Made by a program: the position numbers and the translations under genes
Shown here: positions 12,041-22,500 of the stretch, one piece after another
How positions within the stretch are numbered: position 1 is the first letter of the stretch
Layout: every line of letters begins with the position of its first letter
Notes under the pieces: generated by a model
Told to the model about the DNA's origin: nothing
Database searches by the model: none
The model's input: only the letters and a program-made list of their open reading frames with translations
NCBI RefSeq assembly: GCF_028389875.1
Contig: NC_084663.1
Span: 1-64,000, forward strand
DNA length: 64,000 bases
Direction: 5' to 3'
Origin: Rhea pennata
Lineage: Eukaryota; Chordata; Aves; Rheiformes; Rheidae

Positions 12041-12900
12041 CCCTAAAGCCAGAGTAAGGGTCAGAAGCACAGCCGCGAAACTGTATGCTGCAGCATGTTC
12101 AGGGGCACAAATATAAGGCAGGCGCTGGAAGGCAACGCTGCAAATCGCTTGCTGCTCGCCCAGGGAAGTCCAGCAGTTTCTTCCTGTTCAGCCCTAATGC
12201 TTCGGTAGGAAAAGAGGGGAGTTGATTAGCTATATGTAGGTTGATTTTTGAGCTCTTGAAGCACATATGCTTACTTATGTGGGGGTTGTGTTTCCAATGA
12301 GATGACTACATTTCTCATCATACTGCGGTGGTAGGGAGGAAGGGTGCTTCCTTCTCTCTTCATATAAAGTCTACGCTCTTCTACAAGTCTACATACTACA
12401 AAAATCTCAAGCAGTATCTCCCTGACAGGGCTGACAATATTTCTGAGGAGCAGCAAAACATCCAGCAAGTAAGCTGTCAGACTAGCTGACGAGAGCAACA
12501 GCTCACACAGATCTGAATTACTGGAGATGCTACACAACACACCACCGCCTAGGCTGTGAAAGGAGAAAATGCTTTTTGAGAACCTCTGCTGTCTCCTTTT
12601 GTCCGCAGTCCAAGAGGAGAGCAAATAATTTCTCAGGTCTCATCATCTGGGAAGAACCCAGTGATGAAGTTGGGACCCTTCCACAATAAACACAGAAACA
12701 CCAGAACCCAATAATGACACTTAACAGAAGATATACCTGGAGACCCGGAAGTCCTTTTCCGCCGCTGAACGCCCCGTACCGAAACACCGACCGGAGAGAA
12801 AAAACGCGGGGTACGAGGGGTTTTCTGTCGTACTTGCGTCTCTGCGTTCGGCCGTCCCGTCGCTCTTAGGTTAAGGCGTGACCCTTGCTATGCTAAATGC
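12041..12900. other. Unassigned sequence between repeat arrays
   Basis: No gene is recognised. A TATA-like AAATATAAGG lies at about 12109. A GC-richer stretch at 12745-12860 has CpG sites and an ETS-type CCGGAAGTCC near 12745. Short open frames show no family resemblance. Confidence 0.5.
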
Positions 12901-13260
12901 AGCAATAAATTTTGCAGGAGGTTTTATTTTCTCAAATGCTGTTATTTACAGCATTTGTTATTTTAAGGCAATTCCAGAGCTCTACTCCCATGAGAGAGCA
13001 AAGCCAGAATGATCTCCCTGGGCTGAGGGCCTGCCTTTATGTAACGCTAGGCCCACCCACCGCCCTACCCACAAGCCCTTGGAAGGGGCGGAGCAAAGCA
13101 GTGGAAGCCATAAATACATAGGGCTGGGCAGAAGCAGGTCTTTCTCTTCTGCTCAGACTGCAAACTATGGAAAGGATCAGCAGACCATTTTGACAGAAAG
13201 AGTTATCTACTCTGCTACTGAGACTTCATCTACTATTTCTATAATACCAGGAGGTATGTT
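12901..13260 (+). promoter_or_regulatory. Candidate promoter and first exon
   Basis: A CACC/GC-box-rich stretch (13050-13090, including GGGGCGGAG) is followed by a TATA-like CATAAATACATAGG near 13109. About 140 bases later comes a splice-donor-like sequence, AG then GTATGT, at 13254. Spacing fits a TATA promoter with a short non-coding first exon transcribed away from the telomere, but an LTR promoter would look the same. No downstream exon could be identified. Confidence 0.3.
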
Positions 13261-13599
13261 GTTAAACTTCTTTTTACTCTAACTAGCACGAGCCTTTGCA
13301 TTCAAAACTAGAAACCGGTTCTGCTTATGCTTTGGAAGAAAACGACAACATTCCACGTAACCTTTAAAGGAAATATTATACCACAGTCGATTGGTTCAGA
13401 CCTGCATACAATTCAGCTGTTCGGGCAGGACACCATTTCCTATAGGGCAAACCGAGATACCACAATAAACTCTTGGAATAAGCCTGCTTCTGTAAGGTGA
13501 CTGCTTCCCAAGAGGGGTGTTTCCTGTGTAGTACCTAGAGTAATTAAGAAAATGCAGTTGCTAGGTGGGATAGGTAGGTCCCCAGGGGAATACTAGCTC
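13261..13599. other. Unassigned sequence
   Basis: No gene or repeat is recognised; the first traces of the downstream GGGCCA-rich minisatellite appear near its end. Confidence 0.45.
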
Positions 13600-16555
13600 T
13601 GTATCTCAAAGTGGAGGACTCGCAGAAAACAAGAAAGGTACTAACAGGGCTGCAGAACCAACACAGCGCTTTAGGGCGCAACAAAGGCTTCAGAATGAGG
13701 TCCTGAAGGGACTAGAGGAGTCCTACAAGGGTGAAAAGGCCAAAACATAACTTGGGCACAAAAAGAAGGTTGAAATAATAGTCCAGACTAAAATAAAGGG
13801 ATTCCTAAGGGCTCTGCAGGGCCAACAGAGGTGCACGTGGCACAGTAAAGCTCTGAAGAAGAATCCAGAGCACATTAAACATCTCTTATAGATACTAGAG
13901 AACAACTAAAAAAAACCCCAAAAAGTCCAACCAAGGCCACCCAAAGGGTTCAGAGGAGAAAAGGGGGCTCAGGCAGCTGAATGAAAAAAAAGAAAAAAGG
14001 GATTAGGGCATAAGAAAAAGCTCAGGAACAGTTTTGAGAACACTGCAGAAATCCTAAAGAAGCTAGACTGCCAAAAGACAGCTCTAGGGAGGATGGAAGG
14101 CCAAAAGACTCCACAGTGCACTAGAGAGCTCCTAACAGACCTGCATGGCTAAAAAATGACTCTGGGGCACAAGGAAGATAGCTGGAGGGCTACTGAGGAG
14201 ACTAGACAGTTCCTAAGGTGGCTAGAGGGCCAGAGAGAATCTGTGGAGCACAGTAAGCATCCCAGGAAGCGTCCAGAGCAGACCAGAGCTCGTAAGGGGA
14301 CTAGATGGCCAAAAATTAAGAACTTGCTAACGAGAGAGACTTCTAGAGGTATTCTAAGGGCACAGAAGAGGTTTTATGAGATATATAGGGCCAAAGGCCT
14401 CAGGAGGCCATTTGAACAACTGGAGGGGTTTTAAGCAACTTTGAGGGCCAGAAGACAGCTCTGGGGCACGAAAAGGGCCTTTAAAGGGAAGAGTTTTTGA
14501 AGGGTTTCCAGGGGAGTAGCATGGTGCTAAGGGGGAGCCTACGCAGTCAACGCAGGTCTGCGGGCGGGAAACAAAAGGCCGAAAGAGGAGGCCGAAGCGG
14601 AGCGGTAGGCTGCTCAAAGAGCTGGAGCGCTAAGAGGGCTCTAGGGCGGCAGGAGCGCTCTAGAGGGATTCTGAGGGGACTGCGGGATCCGGGGAGGGGG
14701 AGGGCCAGACAACAGCTCTGGCAAACAATGAAGGGAAGCAACTAGTCTAAAGTGTACGACGACAGTTCAAAAGGGGCCTACATAGCCAAACAAATGACTC
14801 TAGGGAATAAAGAAGAAACCTGGATGGGCTATCAGAAAATAACATGCTTTCTAATAGGATTCCAGAGAGCCAGAAGACACATCAAGACCACAAGGAAGGC
14901 TGAGACATCCAGAGGAAACTAGGAGTGCTAAGCAATCTACATGGCAAAAAGAATTACTCTAGGGAACAAGGAAGATAGCTGGAGGAGTTCTGAGGAGACT
15001 AGAGGGTTCCAAAGTGTTGGGGTGGGGCGGGGGAGAACTCTGGGGCACACAGCTGAAAGGGTAATCCAGAGTACACTAGAAGGATGCTAAGGGGTCTAGA
15101 GGGCCAACAGAGGTCTGCAGGTGTAAAATAAAAGGCCAAAAGAGGTCGCTAAACCGGAGGAGAGTGCTACTAAAGGGGCTGCGCTGGCAACCAGAGGGCT
15201 CCAAGGGGATTCTGAGGGGACTACAAGGTGCTAATGGGTGTAAAGGACCAGAAGAGAGCTCTAGGGCAGAAGAAAGGTTGAAAGAATAGTCCAGAGTGCA
15301 CTATAGAGATCCTAAGCCATCCAGAGGGCCAAAACAGAGACTTTCAGGAACAAGGAGGGAATCTGAAGGGGTTTTGAGAAGACTAGGTGGTCCTGAAAGG
15401 GTCCAGAAAGGCAGAAGACTGCTCTTGAGCCCCATTCTGTCCAAAAGAGGTGTCCAGAGAGCACGAGAGGGGTCCTTGGGGCTCTACAGGGCCAAGAGAA
15501 GACTCTGGGGCACCACAGAGGCCAAAAGAGTGGTCCGGAGCAGAGCAGCATCACACAGGGTTCTGGAGGACCAAAGGAGTGCTCTGGGTTGGAATAAAGG
15601 CCTTCAGAGAGGCTCTGAGGGGAGTCAAGGTGTGCTAGAGAGGCTGGAGGAGGAAAAGACAGCTGTGGGTACAAGGAAGGCTGCAAGAATAGTCCGGAGA
15701 GCACGAGAGGGATGCTAAGGGGTCTAGAAGGCCAACAGAGGTCAGCAGATGGAAAGTAGAAGGCTTAACTGGGGCAGTAGGCTGCTAAAGGCTGCTGGAG
15801 CACCAACTGAGGGCTGCAGGGCAAGGAGGAGGGCACCTGGGGGATCCTAAAGGGACAAGAGGGGGGCTAATGGGTCTACAGGGTGCAAAGACAAACCTCT
15901 GGAGCAGAAGAAAAGCTAAAAGAGTATTCTGGAGTGTGCTACAGGCTGCAAAGATGACTCTGGAGAAGAAGGAGGCTTTCTGAGACTAGAGAGTTCCTAA
16001 ACTGCCTGGGCGGGGAGGCCAGAAGACAGCTCTGGGGCACGCCAAAGGCTGAAAGGATAGTCCAGGTGGACAAGAGCAGAGCTAAGGGGTCTAGAGGGCC
16101 AGCAGAGCTCAGGAGATGGAAAATAAAAGGCCGAAGGAGCAGGCCAAAGCAGAGCGGCGGGCCGCTAAAGGGACTGGACTGGCAACCAGAAAGCTCTAGG
16201 GCAGGAAGAAGATCTCTTGGGGGATTCTGAAGCGACTGCAGGGGTGCTAATGGGTGTAGAGGGCCAGAAGAGAGGTCAGCGCCGGAAGAAAGGAGTGTCA
16301 CACAGAGGTCTAGAGGATCAAAGGAGTGCTCTGGGGCAGAATAAAGGCCTGCAGAGGGACTCTGAAGGGAGTAGAGGGGTGCTAAAGCTGCTGGAGGGAC
16401 AAAAGATAGCTGTGAGGCACAAGGAGGGCTGCGAGAGTAATGCAAAGTGCGCGAGAGGGGTGCTAAGGGGTCTGGAAGGCCAGCAGAGCTCAGCAGATGG
16501 AAAATAAAAGGCCAAAGGAGCAGGGCAAAGCAGAGAAGCGGGCTGCTAAAGCGGG
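13600..16555. repeat. Degenerate GGGCCA/GGGGCAC minisatellite with higher-order units
   Basis: Short motifs such as CTAGAGGGCCAACAGAGG and GAAGACAGCTCTGGGGCAC recur throughout. A marker block (GATGGAAAATAAAAGGCC and variants) recurs near 14560, 15119, 15748, 16108 and 16492, giving irregular 360-630 bp higher-order units. Units become more regular toward 16500. The open frames inside have no conserved sequence from unit to unit. Shorter arrays with related motifs occur at 19671, 27431, 34051 and 47690. Confidence 0.8.
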
Positions 16556-17095
16556 GTGGAGCCCTTAATCATGTTATCTGGTATGCAAGGAACCGATAGA
16601 CACACAGGATTGAAATATTTGTTTATTATATTTCTGTGCAGAGATAGGTGCTAAGTGGTAGATCCACAAAGCTAGCGCACCTTCTCCTTTCCTCATTCTT
16701 TATTTATATATACACTTTTCAGGGAGTACTTTACACATGTTTTTCTATTAGTTACAGTTTTATCATATCATGTGTTAACTCCATGCTTGCACTTTAACAT
16801 TCCTATTAATTAGCACAAGAAGCTCAGAAGGTGGTAACATGATTACTATGTCATTATCATGTCATTCTGATCTCATTGATTTAGGGGAGTAATTTAATAT
16901 GTTAATAAGTATTAATGAACTTATAGATTACTGGGTTATTCTACTGTCTTTGTTTTGCCAACTCTTCACATTGTTCAAAGTGTTGTTTCCTTGATGTTAT
17001 TCAGCTGGAACTGTTTGTCCTTCACATTACTGTGGTACAATAGCCTCTCTCCCTTGTCCTTCAGTCTTGCAGGGTTTCCACAGCAGCGTTCCAGG
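16556..17095 (-). mobile_element. Possible antisense solo LTR or AT-rich filler
   Basis: An AT-rich segment with sharp composition contrast to both flanks. On the minus strand it ends with AATAAA (reverse complement at 16622-16627) followed by about 50 bases, the arrangement of an LTR polyadenylation region. No convincing TG...CA ends with a target duplication were found, so the call is tentative. Confidence 0.3.
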
Positions 17096-17100
17096 AACAA

Positions 17101-18830
17101 GACTACAACTCCTAGCATGCGCTGCAGACAAAAATGGCCTCCCAAAAGCCCGGTACCGAAAGACTACACCTCCTACCATGCGCAGCATATGAAAACGCCC
17201 TTCCGGAAACCTGGTGCCGGAAGACTACAGATCCTGGCATGCGCGGCAGGCTAAAATGGCTCCCCGGAAACTCTCTGCCGGAAGACTACATCTACCGGCA
17301 TGTAGAGCAAAACAATATGGCCCACAGGAAGCTTAGCTCTCCCGGCATCCGCTGCACACTGAAATGGCCGACCGGAAGTCAGATTCAGGTGGACTAGTGC
17401 TCCCGGCATACCGCGCGCGGAAAAAAAAAAACTCCAGGAAGCCCGGTGCCGGAAGACTACTGCTCCCGGCATGCAACGTGAAACAACATGTCCGCCCGGA
17501 AGCCCAGTGCCGGAAGACTACGGCTCCCGGCATGCCGCGCAAAACACCATGTCCGCCCGGAAGCCCAGTGCCGGAAGACTACTGCTCCCGGCATGCCGCG
17601 CAAAACAACATGTCCGCACGGAAGCCCAGTGCCGGAAGACTACTGCTCCCGGCATGCCGCGCAAAACAACATGTCCGCCCGGAAGCCCAGTGCCGGAAGA
17701 CTACGGCTCCCGGCATGCCGCGCAAAACAACATGTCCGCACGGAAGCCCAGTGCCGGAAGACTACTGCTCCCGGCATGCCGCGCAAAACAACATGTCCGC
17801 CCAGAAGCCCAGTGCCGGAAGACTACGGCTCCCGGCATGCCGCGCAAAACAACATGTCCGCCCGGAAGCCCAGTGCCGGAAGACTACTGCTCCCGGCATG
17901 CCGCGCAAAACAACATGTCCGCCCGGAAGCCCAGTGCCGGAAGACTACTGCTCCCGGCATGCCGCGCAAAACAACATGTCCGCCCGGAAGCCCAGTGCCG
18001 GAAGACTACGGCTCCCGGCATGCCGCGCAAAACAACATGTCCGCCCGGAAGCCCAGAGCCGGAAGACTAGTGCTCCCGGCATGCCGCGCAAAACAACATG
18101 TCCGCCCGGAAGCCCGGTGCCGGAAGACTACTGCTCCCGGCATGCCGCGCAAAACAACATGTCCGCCCGGAAGCCCGGTGCCGGAAGACTACTGCTCCCG
18201 GCATGCCGCGCAAAAAAAAATGTCCGCCCGGAAGCCCAGTGCCGGAAGACTACTGCTCCCGGCATGCCGCGCAAAACAATATGTCCGCCCGGAAGCCCGG
18301 TGCCGGAAGACTACTGCTCCCGGCATGCCGCGCAAAACAACATGTCCGCCCGGAAGCCCGGTGCCGGAAGACTACTGCTCCCGGCATGCCGCGCAAAAAA
18401 AAAAAGTCCGCCCGGAAGCCCGGTGCCGGAAGACTAGTGCTCCCGGCATGCCGCGCAAAACAATATGTCCGCCCGGAAGCCCAGTGCCGGAAGACTACTG
18501 CTCCCGGCATGCCGCGCAAAAAAAAAAAAAAAAGTCCGCCCGGAAGCCCAGAGCCGGAAGACTAGTGCTCCCGGCATGCCGCGCAAAACAATATGTCCGC
18601 CCGGAAGCCCAGTGCCGGAAGACTACTGCTCCCGGCATGCCGCGCAAAACAACATGTCCGCCCGGAAGCCCGGTGCCGGAAGACTACTGCTCCCGGCATG
18701 CCGCGCAAAAAAAAATGTCCGCCCGGAAGCCCAGTGCCGGAAGACTACTGCTCCCGGCATGCCGCGCAAAACAACATGTCTGCCCGGAAGCCCAGTGCCG
18801 GAAGACTACTGCTCCTGTTTCCGGTATGCT
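17101..18830 (+). repeat. 61 bp minisatellite, ~29 copies, with ZNF143/ETS-like motifs
   Basis: Six diverged copies (17101-17454) lead into about 23 homogenised copies with 61 bp periodicity to 18830; a few A-runs expand single units. Each unit carries ACTACTGCTCCCGGCATGC, close to the Staf/ZNF143 site (ACTACAnnTCCCAGCATGC type), and two CCGGAAG cores of the ETS type. The diverged leading units also carry AAAATGGC, a YY1-like core. Because 61 is not a multiple of three and the unit lacks stops in the forward frames, reading frames up to 507 codons run through it by chance. The array heads subtelomeric module A. Confidence 0.93.
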
Positions 18831-18849
18831 GGGGGGGGGGGGGGGGGGG
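18831..18849. repeat. G19 homopolymer
   Basis: An uninterrupted run of 19 G immediately after the last 61 bp copy. Length is likely to be unstable or misassembled. Confidence 0.9.
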
Positions 18850-19670
18850 CTGCAGCGCTCAGTGGTGTCTGCACCTACGGCACTTCTGTTCTGGCCTGCC
18901 CCCTCTCTGCTCCCCCCTCGCTCTCGAGGGCCGGAAGCCACCACACAGCCCAGACTGCAGCCTTGCAATCTCCAGCACGGGCCCGGGGCTCCCCAACACC
19001 CTCTCGAGTAGCCCCGAGTCAGCTCCCACACTGCCCAGGCCCATGTGATCCTCCCCAGTGCTTCCCCTGGGATCCCTTCTACCCCTCCAGGACACAGTCC
19101 CAATCTGACCCTGGACCCCCCCTCACTAATCTGATGTGCACTAAACCCCACCACAGCCCTGATGCAATATATTCATCTTTCCACCTCCAGCCCCAGCGCA
19201 CCACCTTCCTCCCCACCCTCTATGACCCTGATGCACAGCTCTTCCCCACCCTGTCCTTGCCTCCCACTGTCCCAATACATGGGCCCCCCCACCCCCAGTA
19301 CACTTTGCCCCAGCACGGTCCGCCTCAGTTCTGCTCCATCGCCCGGGACGCTCCCATCCGCTAAGACCGGCAGCACGCGCGTGACCCGTCAGCCAGCCCC
19401 CCCTCAGCCCTGCTCACCTCCTCTGCAGTGCAGCCAATGTTCTAGTCCCAGCAGGCAGTGTGTGGCAGCAGCTCCATTGTCCTGGACCAACACTGACATG
19501 AACTTCCAAATGCAGACCCAGCTCGCAGCATGTACCCACTTCCTGCCCTTGCAATCAGCCAAACAGGCCCCACCTGGGACTTGTCCCAGCCACAGTGCCC
19601 AGAGCTGCAGGCCATCAGGGACAGCTGGGACTGCCAGGGCAGCAGAGGCCCCCCCGGCTTCTGAGAGCAG
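18850..19670. repeat. Subtelomeric module A, GC/CCCC-rich proximal part
   Basis: C-rich sequence with homologues at 26601-27430 (module B) and 33346-34050 (module C) in the same order: CTCCCCTCG-type block, GGGCCCGGGGCTCC block, then CAGCTCCATTGTCCTGGACC near 19468 and CAGCTTCCTGAAAGCTCAAG near 19668. Open frames of about 200 codons differ between copies and are not accepted as genes. Confidence 0.85.
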
Positions 19671-20100
19671 CTTCCTGAAAGCTCAAGGGAGAGCCCTGGA
19701 GTGCACAGGGAGCAAAAGGGGGCAGTCGGGGCACAAGGAAACAAATTGAGAGCTGCAGGTGCAACAAACGGTGTGTGTGTGTGTGTATGTGTACACACAC
19801 ATTTTATGTACATGTGTATGTATATTACAATGCAAAGACAGAGCAAACAGGGTGATTCTGGGAGCACCAAAAGGCAAAAGGAGGGCCCTGGGGCACACCC
19901 AGAAAGCTCTGCGACAAAACAGAGAACTTTGTTGCGCGCTGCAGAGCGAGCGCAGGGCTCCGAGGCGCACGGCGGCCATGGGGGCGAGCCAAAATGTGAA
20001 CTGAAGGCTCCTGAGGGCATCAGAGGGCAAACGCAGGGCTCCGGGGCAAACCAACACACAGACAAAGGGCCTCGGGGCACACCGAAGGGGCCGTAAGGCA
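19671..20100. repeat. GGGGCAC-type minisatellite in module A
   Basis: Degenerate repeats of roughly 30-40 bp containing AGGGCCCTGGGGCACAC, interrupted by a GT microsatellite (19771-19810). The same array occurs at 27431-27860 in module B and 34051-34460 in module C. Confidence 0.75.
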
Positions 20101-20129
20101 CGTCGCAGGGCTCAGCGCGGCTGACTCAG

Positions 20130-20513
20130 CCTCGACAAGAGGCTCTTAGCCTGGGGAAGACTGAGGCGGGATCTTATCAAAATCTATCAGTATCTGAAGG
20201 CAGGGTGGCAAGGGGATGGGGCTAAACTCTTTCCAGTTGTCCCACGCGAAAGGACTAGAGGCGACGGGCACAAGCCGAACCACAGGAAGTTACGCCTGAA
20301 TGCGAGGAAGGATTTCTTTCCCGTGAGAGTGACGGAGCACTGGAATGGGTTGCCCGGAGAGGTGGCGGAGTCTCCTTCTCCGGAGATATTCAAAACCCGC
20401 CTGGGCGCGATCCTGTCTAACGTGCTCTAGGTGACCCTGCTCGAGCAGGGAGGTTGGACTAGGCAATCCCCAGAGGTCCCTTCCAACCTTACCCGTTCTG
20501 TGATTCTGTGATG
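20130..20513 (+). mobile_element. CR1 LINE, 3' end fragment
   Basis: Matches the CR1 3' end as seen in the larger copy at 38400-38760 (GATCTTATCAA, CACAGGAAGTT, GTGACGGAGCACTGGAA, GGTTGGACTAG) and ends in the tail TTCTGTGATTCTGTGAT. It is 5'-truncated. Modules B (about 27870) and C (about 34480) lack it at the equivalent site, so it inserted into module A after the copies separated. It has kept many CpG sites. Confidence 0.93.
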
Positions 20514-20894
20514 GCACTGGCGCCTGCAGGCTCTCCGCAGCCCCACGGACGCCCGCAGCTCTCCCAGCTCCGGGCACGCGGGCCCTGGCCCCAGACAGGC
20601 CAGGGAGCAGGCCGGTGCCCTCGCAGGGCCCTGGAGGGGGGGCCCCGGCTGCCCCCACGACGACGGGAACCACCCCCAAGAGTCCCGAGGGTCCAGGCCA
20701 CGCAAGGGCAACTCCCCACAGCCCCGGGAACAGCACCGCGTCCCCTGGGAACCGCAGGCGCTCCAAAGCGCAAGAGGCTCAGGCACCGGCTCCCGGCCCC
20801 AGGCGCCCAACGTGTAACCTTCTCCCCTGGGCGTCATCTTCAGGCAGGGGGGCGTCCGGAACCACAGACACGACCGCAAAGAATGAAGCGGCTG

Positions 20895-20900
20895 TTTATT
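20895..20900 (-). terminator. Polyadenylation signal AATAAA, module A
   Basis: AATAAA on the minus strand, followed by CAGC. It is preserved in module B at 28278-28283 and altered in module C. It would end a transcript running toward the telomere. Confidence 0.4.
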
Positions 20901-21137
20901 GTTTTACTGGGCAGGAACGCCACCTGGGAGCGAGCCTGCCACGGAGCTCGGTGCCGGCACGCTTCCCCTTACCCTGTGACACCTGAAGAGTCATCGCCAC
21001 GCCAGCGTCTGTCTCTCCGACCGTCCGCCCGTCCGTCGGGGAAGGGTCAGCTCCCGCCGCAGCCCCCGAGGCGGCAGGCATCTGCGTAGCCGACGGCCTG
21101 CCCCTTCTGCTTTTTCCTTCGGGGATAGGATTCAGCT
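20896..21137 (-). CDS. Exon-like reading frame in module A, hypothetical terminal exon
   Basis: Function is unknown. On the minus strand, a pyrimidine-rich tract ending TTCTCAG precedes 21137 and would serve as splice acceptor. From there an open frame of 80 codons runs to a TAA that overlaps an AATAAA signal (20895-20900). The predicted peptide begins LNPIPEGKSRRGRPSATQ and ends PVKQ. Module B keeps the same frame, acceptor and stop, with a 12-base in-frame length difference. Module D keeps part of the frame with a 42-base in-frame loss, then a 2-base frameshift. There is also a donor-like CAGGGTAAGG inside, so it might be an internal exon. No upstream exon is identified. It may still be non-coding repeat DNA. 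Confidence 0.3.
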
Positions 21138-22275
21138 CTGAGAATCGGAGAGGACAACGCCTGAGCTCGCCTGCCTGCGCTTCCGCTCTACCCCAGACCA
21201 GAGCCCCGCGGAACGCTCGCACGGCTCTCTGCTCGCCCGCCGCACGTCGCCAGTGTCCGCGTGGTGGGCCTGCACCGTATCAAACCCAGGCCTCAGCTCG
21301 GCACGCAGAGCGGAGCGCTAGCACAGGGGAAGATGGCAAACGCCGAAGGAGGGCTTGCAGCCCGTTGCTCGGGCTTCAGGGCTTACAGTTTATTATTTAC
21401 GGATTTTTCCCTCATCAGGAAGCCCTAAGCCCTGAACCTGAAGTGACGAACTGCACATCTTGGCACCCAAATGGTTTCTGAGGCTGTAAAGTCTCGGGAT
21501 GAGGTTGCATTTTCAATCCTGCACCCTGATCGCTAAATGAGGGACCTGTGAACTGTGCCTGATAAAGACTGAGCCCCACAAAATAAAGTGAGAAACCACA
21601 ACCGCGATGTGAGAAACCCTCAGCAACAAACTACATAAACCTCGAGTGAAAAAGTCCAAACCCTTAGCTTTAAGCAAGGAACGCCACAGCACCCACGAGC
21701 GTGAGAACAGTAAGAAGCGGCCAAAGAGTTTTGCCCACAGCTTAGGAACTTTCCCCTTCATTTAGAAGGGCAGCAGAACAGGAAGACGTGCACCACAATC
21801 CTGTTACAGTTGCTGTTTAGAGGCTTGGGCTTAGCCGCCGCTAAAGCGTAAGCACGTGCACAAATCGTGCCGCTGGATCGCGTTAGGCTGCGCGACCACT
21901 GAACGCACCTGAAACGCCGCAAGCGCTAATTCGTCTCCCCCACGGACCGTTGATAGTTTTGCTCCTCTCGGCTCCGCGGGCAACCATCCACGGCCAGTGA
22001 CGCCCGTAACCACCAAGGGCAAAACCACTGCCACGTCCCAGCCCTGCTCACACGCAATGCAGCCCCGGGACTTAGCTGCGTCCACGCCGCAAGCCCGGGC
22101 TCGCCTTCCGCTCGTCTTCGGCGGCCAGACGCAGATCTCCGCGGAGAGCTCCCAGCGACGACAACGCTCTTTCGACGGCCAGACTACTCTCAGCACCTGC
22201 AAAGAGGCCGGAACAGCTACCGAGAGGCCAGGCAGCCGCACGGCCCTCCTAGAGCTACTCCCTAGTCCACAGTTA

Positions 22276-22500
22276 CGACCGACTGTAACCGACCGATAAC
22301 CCCTGTAAGGAAAGAAGGCTCAGAGGAGACGAACGCAGGCAAGATGCCCCTGAAGCTCAGGAACGGTATAAGTGCATATGTGGCTCAGCCCAACACAGAG
22401 TATAAGGCCTGAACAACCAACAAAGGAAATTTTGGAGAGAGCGACGGGCTGGAGCTGGCTTCAACCCACGTATTCCTTCCCGGCGACGTCGTGACGGTGA
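22276..22500 (+). promoter_or_regulatory. TATA-containing promoter or LTR-like segment in module A
   Basis: Starts TGTAACCGACCGATAACC and contains two TATA-like sites, GTATAAGTGC (about 22368) and GAGTATAAGG (about 22399). The donor-like sequence ACGGTGAGTG follows, with GT at 22497. Module B keeps this region, with a better TATAAA at 29753. The layout fits a promoter plus short first exon transcribed away from the telomere, or an LTR. Confidence 0.35.

Noticed and set aside
17101-18830. CRISPR-like appearance (regular ~61 bp periodicity)
   Set aside because: The whole unit is repeated with no variable spacers, in a vertebrate chromosome end; it is a minisatellite.
17364-19364. Repetitive proteins of 199-507 codons (RKPSAGRLLLPACRAKQH-like)
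   Set aside because: The unit is 61 bp, so the frame rotates through all three phases; the absence of stops is a property of the unit. No start context or conservation in the module B array.
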